Below are positions 1-5,216 of a DNA stretch of 6,464 nucleotides, in pieces. The notes under the pieces are model-generated. The model was given only the letters and a program-made list of their open reading frames with translations, ran no database searches and was not told the origin of the DNA. How positions within the stretch are numbered: the first letter of the stretch is position 1; every line of letters begins with the position of its first letter. This stretch comes from Campylobacterales bacterium (GTDB taxonomy: Bacteria; Campylobacterota; Campylobacteria; Campylobacterales; Arcobacteraceae). The position numbers and the translations under genes are program-made. The stretch is from NCBI GenBank assembly GCA_027064245.1, contig JAMOPZ010000443.1:1-6464 (forward strand). Direction: 5' to 3'.

Positions 1-542
1 ATACCACGACTTTGTTCAACTCCACTACTTAGATCAAGGCTATAAAAATTATACCCTTTAAGCTGAGATATATTGTTTATATCTATTCCACCTGCTAAAA
101 TAATCTTAGAACAATCAACATTATCAAACCAAGATAGATCAATCCTCTTACCCTCTCCTCCATATTGAGGTACAAAAGCATCTACAATCCTATACTTATC
201 TTGATATTGCAGAATATCATTTTTCTTTTTTGCTCTTATTACATTTAGATATTTTATATTTAATTTATCATAAAAATCATCCTCTTGTGGGTTATAATGT
301 AACTGTGCTATATCTATAGAAGATATTTTTGCTATATTATTTATCTCTTGTGCTGTATTATTTACAAAAAGACCTACCATTTGTACAAAAGGTGGTAAAT
401 AACTTATGATCTCTTTAGCCTTTGATGGTTCAATATATCTTGCACTTTTTTTATAAAATACAAATCCCAAAGCACTAGCTCCTGCTTCAATAGCATCTAG
501 TGCATCTTGCTTATTTGTTATTCCACATATTTTTACTCTCAT
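1..542 (-). CDS. trpF: Phosphoribosylanthranilate isomerase, 3' end cut by window edge
   Basis: TrpF converts N-(5-phosphoribosyl)anthranilate to CdRP, an Amadori rearrangement in cytoplasmic tryptophan synthesis. I translated 180 residues from the ATG at 540-542; the frame is open to the left edge, so roughly the last 20-25 residues of a usual ~205-residue protein are missing. Visible family motifs, in order, are MRVKICGIT at the N-terminus with the catalytic cysteine C7, ALGFVFYKKSARYI (residues 24-37), VDAFVPQYGGEGKR (120-133) with the probable catalytic acid D121, the phosphate-binding LAGGI (149-153) and DLSSGVE (170-176). The start is supported by GGAG at 548-551, five bases upstream, and by a TATAAT box about 28 bases upstream. 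It is a separate gene, not fused to trpC, and no other trp gene is in view. It diverges from aroB, an earlier step of the same aromatic pathway; shared regulation is possible but not shown. Confidence 0.96.
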   Translation of the reverse strand, partial: MRVKICGITNKQDALDAIEAGASALGFVFYKKSARYIEPSKAKEIISYLPPFVQMVGLFVNNTAQEINNIAKISSIDIAQLHYNPQEDDFYDKLNIKYLNVIRAKKKNDILQYQDKYRIVDAFVPQYGGEGKRIDLSWFDNVDCSKIILAGGIDINNISQLKGYNFYSLDLSSGVEQSRG

Positions 543-568
543 ATATACTCCATAATTTATATCACTTA

Positions 569-577
569 CATTATACC
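569..577 (-). promoter_or_regulatory. Extended -10 promoter of trpF
   Basis: On the minus strand the sequence reads GGTATAATG, with a perfect TATAAT at 570-575. The start of transcription would fall near 562, giving a leader of about 20 bases that contains the GGAG ribosome site. No consensus -35 box is seen 17 bases upstream, only AT-rich sequence, which is usual for the housekeeping sigma factor in Campylobacterota. Confidence 0.7.
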
Positions 578-608
578 AAATTAAAATATAAATTAAGTAG
601 TTTTTTGT

Positions 609-614
609 TAAAAT
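609..614 (+). promoter_or_regulatory. Probable -10 box of aroB
   Basis: TAAAAT lies 27 bases before the aroB ATG, preceded by a T-run (601-606). Transcription would start near 621 with a leader of about 20 bases. It matches the -10 type common in this phylum, but such hexamers arise easily in DNA this AT-rich, so the call rests mainly on position. It sits about 35 bp from the divergent trpF -10 box, so the two promoters could interfere or share a regulator. Confidence 0.4.
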
Positions 615-640
615 ACCATTAAAAAAATATTGGATAAAAT

Positions 641-1672
641 ATGACTGTAAATATAACACTGCCAAATACTTCTTATGATATAACTATAGAAAATTTACCA
701 ACAATTTATAAAGAACAAAAAGTTGTTGTTGTAACTAATCCTACTATTTCAAAGCTTCATTTAGAATATCTTTTATCACATTTAGATATACAAAATATAT
801 CTATTTGTACTATACCAGATGGTGAAGAGTATAAAAATATGGACACTATAATGCAGATTCTTGATCATTGTTTTGAACACAAATTAAATAGATCATCTCT
901 TCTTATAGCTTTTGGTGGTGGTGTAATAGGTGATATGACAGGCTTTGCAGCTTCTATATACCAAAGAGGTATAGAGTTTATTCAGATTCCTACAACACTT
1001 TTAAGTCAAGTAGATGCAAGTGTTGGTGGTAAAACAGGAGTAAATAATAAATATGGTAAAAATCTAATAGGTGCTTTTCACCAACCAAGTGCTGTTTATA
1101 TAGATCCATTATTTTTATCAACTTTACCAAAAAGAGAGTTTAGTGCTGGAGTTGCTGAGATTATCAAAATGGCTGTATGTTTTGATGAAGATTTTTTTAT
1201 ATGGCTTGAGGAAAATATTTTAAATAATAAACAAAATATCCAAATAGCTATAGAAAAATCGGTTAAAACAAAAGCATGGGTAGTATCTCAAGATGAGAAA
1301 GAAAAAGGCTTAAGAGCAGCTTTAAACTATGGTCATACATTTGGTCATGTGGTTGAAAATGAAACAAAATATAAAAAATATCTTCATGGAGAAGCTGTAG
1401 GTATAGGTATATGTATGGCAAATGACTTAAGTGTAAAATTAGATCTAATGACAAAAGAACAATCAAATAGAGTTAAAAAGTTATTGGAGGTTTATAATAT
1501 ACCTACAACTTATACTATAAAAGATATAGAAGATTTTTATAATCATTTTTTTCTTGATAAAAAAGCATTAGATAGTAAATTAAAATTTATATTAGCTATT
1601 GGACTTGGAAATTGTAAAATTACAAGTGAAGTTACAAAAGAGCAGTTATTAGAGGTATTAAAGGATTTTTAA
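641..1672 (+). CDS. aroB: 3-dehydroquinate synthase
   Basis: AroB is the cytoplasmic NAD- and metal-dependent enzyme that cyclises DAHP to 3-dehydroquinate, step two of the shikimate pathway. The 343-residue product has normal length for the family. The nucleotide-binding core shows PDGEEYKN (59-66), AFGGGVIGDMTGF (90-102) and IPTTLLSQVDASVGGKTGVN (116-135), followed by LIGAFHQP (142-149). The three expected metal ligands are present: E173 in AGVAEIIK, H232 in NYGHTFGH and H249 in LHGEAVGIG. No catalytic residue appears lost. The start is the ATG at 641 with a modest GGAT ribosome site at 632-635; an upstream start has no support. The TAA stop shares its last base with the ATG of the following channel gene (TAATG), so the two are almost certainly one transcript and translationally coupled. 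An aroB-channel order of this kind is also known in Campylobacter jejuni (recalled, not searched). Confidence 0.97.
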   Translation: MTVNITLPNTSYDITIENLPTIYKEQKVVVVTNPTISKLHLEYLLSHLDIQNISICTIPDGEEYKNMDTIMQILDHCFEHKLNRSSLLIAFGGGVIGDMTGFAASIYQRGIEFIQIPTTLLSQVDASVGGKTGVNNKYGKNLIGAFHQPSAVYIDPLFLSTLPKREFSAGVAEIIKMAVCFDEDFFIWLEENILNNKQNIQIAIEKSVKTKAWVVSQDEKEKGLRAALNYGHTFGHVVENETKYKKYLHGEAVGIGICMANDLSVKLDLMTKEQSNRVKKLLEVYNIPTTYTIKDIEDFYNHFFLDKKALDSKLKFILAIGLGNCKITSEVTKEQLLEVLKDF

Positions 1673-3318
1673 TGAAAATATTTTTTATTTTTTTAATAGC
1701 TATATTTTTAAATGCACAAGATACAAAACAAACTATAAAATCATCTGTACAAGTTATCCAAAAAGCTAAACAGATACAAGATGATAAAAGTACTGCAAAT
1801 GAGATTCTTTTACAGTTAGAACATATTGAAATTGAGCTAAAAAATAATATCTGGATAACAAGATATAACAACTACTTAACATATCGTTCAATAGAGAAAG
1901 AGTTAGAAAAAATACAAAAAAATGCAAAAAAATATAGCAGATGGAAAGGTAGTAAATATAAAGAGTTATCATATCAATTATATAACAAAATAAAAATAAA
2001 AGAGAACGAACTTGAACTTATAAGTGAATACAAAGACTCTCCTGTTGGAAAGCTTATAAAACCAACACCAATATCAAAGGTACCAAAAATAACAAATCCT
2101 ATTGTTATAATAGAAGCATTATCTTATATAAGACAGTTAAAATTAAATCTTCAAAATTATCAAAATATAAAATTAGAGTTAAATACACTTTTAGATAAAA
2201 TTAATTTAAAACATGATCTTTTAAAAGAACTATATAAACTGACAAAAGATAAAAAGATAAAGTCAAAATTAGAAAATCTTAAAAAAGAATTAAAAGATTT
2301 TTCTATGGTTGTGGAGATTGTATCTACAACTAATAGTGTTTATGAAAAAAAGATAAATCAAATTATTCAAGAGTTAAACGACAGTATATCAGCAGAGATA
2401 CAAAGAACTGCAAAAATAGCTATTATTATTTTTGTATTAGCTATTATACTTTTTGGTGTAAAATTAGGATTAAAAAAATATATAAATGATGATGATAGAC
2501 ACTATAAAACAAATAAAATAATTAACTTTTTATTTATAATTATTGTTGTTTTTATATTACTCTTTTCATATATTCAAAATGTATCTTATCTTGTTACTAT
2601 TTTAGGATTTGCATCTGCTGGTATTGCCATAGCCCTTAAAGATTGGTTTATGTCTATATTTGGTTGGATGTCTATTATGACAGGAGGATATATCAATCCA
2701 GGAGATAGAGTAAAAGTTACAAGAAATGGTATAGAAGTAGTAGGAGATGTATTGGATATTACACTACTTAAAATTGCAATTAGAGAAGATACTACTCTTA
2801 CATCTTATACAACAAATAGAAGAACTGGACGGGTATTTTTTATACCAAATAACTATGTATTTACAGATATGATCTCAAATTATACATTTGATGGTCTAAG
2901 AACAGTATGGGATGTAGTAGATATCAATATTACTTTTGATTCAAATCATAAAAAAGCAGTTGCTTTAGCAAAAGAAGTAGCTAATAAACAAGCAAAACCA
3001 TATACAGATCTTGCAAGAAAAAGATTACAAAAATTAAGAAAAAAATATGTTTTAAGAAACTCAAATCCAGATCCAAGAGTATTTGCATTTGCAGAAAGCT
3101 ATGGTATCACAATCTCAACTTGGTTTCATACAAATTCACATGCAACATTGGGTTTGCGAAGTACTATGGGTATGGAGATATTAGATGCTTTTAAAACAGC
3201 TGATGACATACATATAGCTTATCCTACTCAAACATTACATATACAAAACAGTAAAATTACAGCTCAAGATTTAGATAAAATATCTGGAGAAAATGGATTA
3301 TTTGATTTTAAGAATTAG
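1672..3318 (+). CDS. MscS-family mechanosensitive ion channel with long periplasmic domain
   Basis: This is a predicted inner-membrane channel that opens under membrane tension to release solutes during hypo-osmotic shock. The 548-residue protein starts with a signal peptide (1-15; cleavage after LNA is plausible). Residues ~16-245 are charged, mostly helical and lysine/glutamate rich, suggesting a periplasmic coiled-coil region. Three membrane segments follow: ~247-264, ~283-300 and ~304-331. The third contains the glycine/alanine-rich GFASAGIAIALKDW (312-325), which corresponds to the MscS pore helix. The cytoplasmic beta-domain has NPGDRVKV (342-349) and FIPNNYVFTDMISNYT (390-405), matching the family IPN...I.N pattern. 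MscS itself is about 286 residues, so the N-terminal half is the addition, as in larger MscS/MscK relatives. The start has AAGGA at 1661-1665 and overlaps the aroB stop by one base. Ion preference and gating threshold cannot be judged from sequence. Confidence 0.92.
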   Translation: MKIFFIFLIAIFLNAQDTKQTIKSSVQVIQKAKQIQDDKSTANEILLQLEHIEIELKNNIWITRYNNYLTYRSIEKELEKIQKNAKKYSRWKGSKYKELSYQLYNKIKIKENELELISEYKDSPVGKLIKPTPISKVPKITNPIVIIEALSYIRQLKLNLQNYQNIKLELNTLLDKINLKHDLLKELYKLTKDKKIKSKLENLKKELKDFSMVVEIVSTTNSVYEKKINQIIQELNDSISAEIQRTAKIAIIIFVLAIILFGVKLGLKKYINDDDRHYKTNKIINFLFIIIVVFILLFSYIQNVSYLVTILGFASAGIAIALKDWFMSIFGWMSIMTGGYINPGDRVKVTRNGIEVVGDVLDITLLKIAIREDTTLTSYTTNRRTGRVFFIPNNYVFTDMISNYTFDGLRTVWDVVDINITFDSNHKKAVALAKEVANKQAKPYTDLARKRLQKLRKKYVLRNSNPDPRVFAFAESYGITISTWFHTNSHATLGLRSTMGMEILDAFKTADDIHIAYPTQTLHIQNSKITAQDLDKISGENGLFDFKN

Positions 3319-3457
3319 GGTATAATCTACTAATAATTATAGCTTTTTATAAATTTAATTTACTATGATTATAAAGATAAAATTAGAGAATTATTTTAGA
3401 GTTAGAATTACTGTATTTATTTAAGTGGTATTGACAAAGGAGGACATTATACCCTAA
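3315..3457. repeat. 12-bp inverted repeat, arms 119 bp apart
   Basis: TTAGGGTATAAT at 3315-3326 recurs as its exact reverse complement ATTATACCCTAA at 3446-3457. Homology stops at both ends of the 12 bases. The arms bracket nearly the whole convergent gap, one overlapping the channel stop codon and the other forming half of the 3447-3466 hairpin. It could be a pair of facing promoter cores, a very small inverted-repeat element, or coincidence; no target-site duplication is visible. Confidence 0.5.
3318..3326 (+). promoter_or_regulatory. Orphan extended -10 promoter-like sequence
   Basis: GGGTATAAT begins at the last base of the channel gene's stop codon, with the perfect TATAAT at 3321-3326. 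It closely resembles the trpF promoter core (GGTATAATG). Transcription would start near 3333 and run into the hairpin at 3447-3466, giving an RNA of about 130-140 bases with no protein-coding potential that I can see. It may be a small-RNA promoter or chance in AT-rich DNA. Confidence 0.3.
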
Positions 3458-3486
3458 GGGGTATAAATTTTATTAAATTAAGTTTA
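3319..3486. other. Convergent intergenic gap with structured, non-coding sequence
   Basis: These 168 bp separate the 3' ends of the channel gene (plus) and nirJ (minus). I found no credible gene on either strand. The longest methionine-started frame noted is a 19-codon one at 3365-3424 with no ribosome site. The gap contains an extended -10-like sequence, a perfect hairpin, a 12-bp inverted repeat, a TTGACA at 3431-3436 and an AAGGAGG at 3437-3443, each without an obvious partner gene. It should hold the terminators of both flanking operons. Confidence 0.6.
3447..3466. terminator. Perfect 8-bp hairpin; possible terminator or operator
   Basis: TTATACCC (3447-3454) and GGGTATAA (3459-3466) pair perfectly around a TAAG loop. 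On the plus strand it is followed by AATTTTATT, a weak T-tract, so it may end transcription from aroB and the channel gene. On the minus strand no T-run follows, so it is a poor terminator for nirJ. The alternative is a protein-binding site: ATACCCTAAGGGGTAT resembles the GC-tract palindromes bound by CsoR-family repressors, but no regulated gene adjoins it. Confidence 0.45.
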
Positions 3487-4605
3487 TTATTCTATCTCAT
3501 TATCAGTTAAATAACAGCTAGGATCTTCAGCCCATAAATCACCGTGTATAGCCCACGCTCTACTTCTGCTTCCACCGTTGCAGATGTCTATATATTTACA
3601 ATTACTACATCTACCACTTATTTGGCGTGGACTTTTTCTTAATTTTTCTACTATATCACTAGATTTTCCTGCCCAAACATCTTCAAAAGATGTTTCAAGA
3701 TAATTTCCTATATATTGTGGAAAAAATGGATCTGGTTTTACATTTCCTAACCAATCCATATTACCCAATCTATCTCCAGCACTATTTCCACCCCATTGTT
3801 TTAATTTGGCAGTTAAACTATCTGTAAATTCGGGATACTCTTTTTCAAATTTTTGCAGTAATAATACAGCATCCATCTCCATATTTCCTGTAACTAAATC
3901 TATATCTTTTCCAGATTTATAGTACTCAAAAGCTTTATCTATAATAAATTGAACATATTTTCTTCTTTCATCTTTATTTATATCAATTTTAAGATTATCA
4001 AGACCCCTTCCACTATAAACTAGATGTGAAATATATAGTTTATTCGCACCTAATTCTTCAACTAAATCAAACATATCATAAAAACTATTTTGTGTCTCTT
4101 TTGTTAAAGTAAATCTAATACCCGCATTTCCACCTGCATTTTGAATATGTTTTATACCCTCTACTGCTTTATCGTAAGATTTTGGATCACCTCTAAAATA
4201 GTTGTGGATCTCTTTTGTACCATCTATACTAATACCTATATAGTTAAAAGTATCTACTATTTTTTTTGCATTTTTTTCATTGATATACATACCATTTGTT
4301 GAAAGATATGTCATAATACCTGCTTCTTTCATAACAGCAGCAATATCAAAGATATCTTTTCTAATAAGTGGTTCACCACCACTGAATATTACAAATTTTA
4401 CTCCACCTTTTATCATAGATGGTATAGTATTTTTAATTTGATCAAAAGTTAAAGTATCTTTATTATTTGGATCTGCTTTAGAGTAACAGTGATGACAAAA
4501 AAGATTACATCTATTTGTAAAATTCCATATCATTATTGAGCCATTTAAAGCTCTTTCTTTTTTATTTTCTAAAGTTGATTTAATTAAATTTGATAATCTA
4601 AACAT
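3487..4605 (-). CDS. nirJ: Heme d1 biosynthesis radical SAM protein NirJ
   Basis: NirJ is a cytoplasmic radical SAM enzyme that acts on didecarboxysiroheme during synthesis of heme d1, the cofactor of cytochrome cd1 nitrite reductase in denitrification. The 372-residue product has the radical SAM cluster motif CNLFCHHC (C33, C37, C40), the SAM-binding GGEP (76-79), and a second, C-terminal Fe-S site C333-x2-C336-x5-C342-x21-C364, which is the NirJ/SPASM-like pattern. Stretches that look specific to NirJ include GIRFTLT (162-168), DLVTGNMEMDA (236-246), WGGNSAG (271-277) and the end WAEDPSCYL (358-366). Length matches the family (about 370-390), so it appears intact. The ATG at 4603-4605 overlaps the cytochrome stop by one base and has AAGGAT at 4614-4619. 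AhbC/AhbD heme enzymes are related alternatives, but the NirJ-type motifs throughout make them less likely. Its GC content is visibly higher than that of the DUF115 gene to the right. Confidence 0.92.
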   Translation of the reverse strand: MFRLSNLIKSTLENKKERALNGSIMIWNFTNRCNLFCHHCYSKADPNNKDTLTFDQIKNTIPSMIKGGVKFVIFSGGEPLIRKDIFDIAAVMKEAGIMTYLSTNGMYINEKNAKKIVDTFNYIGISIDGTKEIHNYFRGDPKSYDKAVEGIKHIQNAGGNAGIRFTLTKETQNSFYDMFDLVEELGANKLYISHLVYSGRGLDNLKIDINKDERRKYVQFIIDKAFEYYKSGKDIDLVTGNMEMDAVLLLQKFEKEYPEFTDSLTAKLKQWGGNSAGDRLGNMDWLGNVKPDPFFPQYIGNYLETSFEDVWAGKSSDIVEKLRKSPRQISGRCSNCKYIDICNGGSRSRAWAIHGDLWAEDPSCYLTDNEIE

Positions 4606-4931
4606 TATTTTGCATCCTTACATGAATTGATAAAATCTATTATAAGATCTATCTCTTTTTCTGATAGTGTGTTACTAAAACTTGGCATTACAGTTCTTTT
4701 ATATCCTAACTCTTTATAGTTTGATGTTGGAGCCATAATATGTGTGATCATTTGATCTTTTGTTCTACTGTTTGCAATCTTTTTAAAGCTAGGTCCAAAT
4801 GCAGTTGCACTTTGGTGATGACATCCCCAACAATATGCACGAAAGACTTGCTCTCCAGATGTTAAAGTTTCTTTTGAATATAGACTACATATAAATATAA
4901 CTATATAACTAAATATTTTTATAAATTTCAA
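4605..4931 (-). CDS. Small exported monoheme cytochrome c, NirC-like
   Basis: This is a predicted periplasmic class I c-type cytochrome of 108 residues. A signal sequence occupies about residues 1-20 (lysines, then IFSYIVIFICSLYS). One heme site, CWGCH (C34, C37, H38), sits near the mature N-terminus, and M82 in VMPSF is the likely distal iron ligand. The C-terminal helix (LSEKEIDLIIDFI, 89-101) is typical of the fold. A further cysteine, C104, lies near the end. It immediately precedes and overlaps nirJ, so a role in heme d1 or nitrite reductase maturation (NirC) or as electron donor (NirM-like) is inferred from context; sequence alone only gives 'cytochrome c'. The start codon is TTG (4929-4931): an in-frame TAA lies four codons upstream, and the next in-frame ATG is deep inside the heme domain, so no ATG start is possible. 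Confidence 0.85.
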   Translation of the reverse strand: MKFIKIFSYIVIFICSLYSKETLTSGEQVFRAYCWGCHHQSATAFGPSFKKIANSRTKDQMITHIMAPTSNYKELGYKRTVMPSFSNTLSEKEIDLIIDFINSCKDAK

Positions 4932-4936
4932 TTTAT

Positions 4937-4942
4937 ATCCTT
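4937..4942 (-). promoter_or_regulatory. Ribosome binding site fixing the TTG start of the cytochrome gene
   Basis: AAGGAT on the minus strand lies five bases before TTG at 4929-4931. Together with the upstream in-frame stop it decides the start. nirJ has the same hexamer, at 4614-4619, eight bases before its ATG. Confidence 0.75.
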
Positions 4943-4960
4943 AAGTTAAAAATAAGAGTA

Positions 4961-4966
4961 ATTATA
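4961..4966 (-). promoter_or_regulatory. -10 box of the cytochrome-nirJ operon
   Basis: TATAAT on the minus strand, within GATATAATTACTC, places the transcript start near 4954 and gives a leader of about 23 bases carrying the ribosome site. The position 17 bases upstream reads ACTAAT, not a -35 consensus. I looked for an FNR/CRP- or NO-regulator-type palindrome upstream and saw only a GTTAA half-site, so anaerobic or nitrite control is not supported by the sequence. Confidence 0.6.
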
Positions 4967-5050
4967 TCTTATTTAACCTGAAAATTAGTTTGTAGCTTTT
5001 TTATTTTGTTGAAAATAAATGTAATATGATAAATTTTTGATTGTATAAGT

Positions 5051-5125
5051 TGGATGGGGTAGCAGGATTCGAACCTGCGAATATCGGCACCAAAAGCCGA
5101 GGCCTTACCGCTTGGCGATACCCCA
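5051..5125 (-). tRNA. tRNA-Gln (anticodon UUG)
   Basis: The minus strand folds as a complete cloverleaf. The acceptor TGGGGTA pairs with TACCCCA, the D arm is GCC...GGC, the anticodon stem TCGGC/GCCGA closes the loop TTTTGGT (anticodon TTG, reading CAA/CAG), and the T arm is GCAGG-TTCGAAT-CCTGC. The CCA end is encoded at 5051-5053. The UGGGGUA acceptor start is typical of bacterial tRNA-Gln. The discriminator base (position 73, at 5054) reads U, whereas G is common in this tRNA in E. coli. Gln-tRNA in this phylum is generally made by misacylation with Glu followed by GatCAB amidation, so discriminator constraints may differ. The gene is single, not in a tRNA cluster, and has its own promoter. 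Confidence 0.97.
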
Positions 5126-5127
5126 AT

Positions 5128-5149
5128 AAGAAGTTTTAATGTTCTTCTT
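5128..5149 (-). repeat. Small inverted repeat in the tRNA 5' leader
   Basis: AAGAAG (5128-5133) and CTTCTT (5144-5149) can form a 6-bp stem with a 10-base loop in the precursor, ending two bases before the mature tRNA 5' end. It could affect RNase P processing, but it is short and may be chance. Confidence 0.3.
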
Positions 5150-5162
5150 TTTAAGTGATGAC

Positions 5163-5191
5163 ATTATATAGATTTTTTTTTCTTTTGTCAA
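5163..5191 (-). promoter_or_regulatory. Consensus promoter of the tRNA-Gln gene
   Basis: On the minus strand a perfect -35 TTGACA (5186-5191) is followed by a 17-bp spacer containing a run of nine A's and a perfect -10 TATAAT (5163-5168). Transcription should start near 5156, about 30 bases before the mature tRNA. This is the only complete two-box promoter in the window, consistent with strong constitutive expression of a stable RNA. Confidence 0.9.
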
Positions 5192-5216
5192 GGGTTTTTA
5201 CAAAAAATTTCAAAAT

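Noticed and set aside
1263..1466. Minus-strand open frame inside aroB
   Set aside because: Antisense shadow of a well-supported gene, leucine/histidine-rich, with no domain or ribosome site.
1632..1972. Two minus-strand open frames overlapping the start of the channel gene
   Set aside because: They are shadows of the lysine- and isoleucine-rich coding strand; the hydrophobic translation is expected from AT-rich antisense sequence.
3365..3424. 19-codon plus-strand frame in the convergent gap
   Set aside because: There is no ribosome site before the ATG and no recognisable content; chance frames of this size are common.
3431..3467. Complete plus-strand promoter using TTGACA at 3431
   Set aside because: Candidate -10 boxes lie 11 or 25 bases away instead of about 17.
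4967..4990. FNR/NO-regulator binding site before the cytochrome gene
   Set aside because: Only a GTTAA half-site is visible; no palindromic partner at the proper spacing.
5000..5019. Perfect 8-bp stem TTTATTTT-GTTG-AAAATAAA downstream of the tRNA gene
   Set aside because: It consists only of A-T pairs and lacks a T-run after the stem on the tRNA's strand, so it is a poor terminator; such stems are expected by chance here.
4932..5125. tRNA-Gln as an attachment site for an integrated nirC-nirJ island
   Set aside because: No duplicate of the tRNA 3' end and no integrase gene is present in the window.
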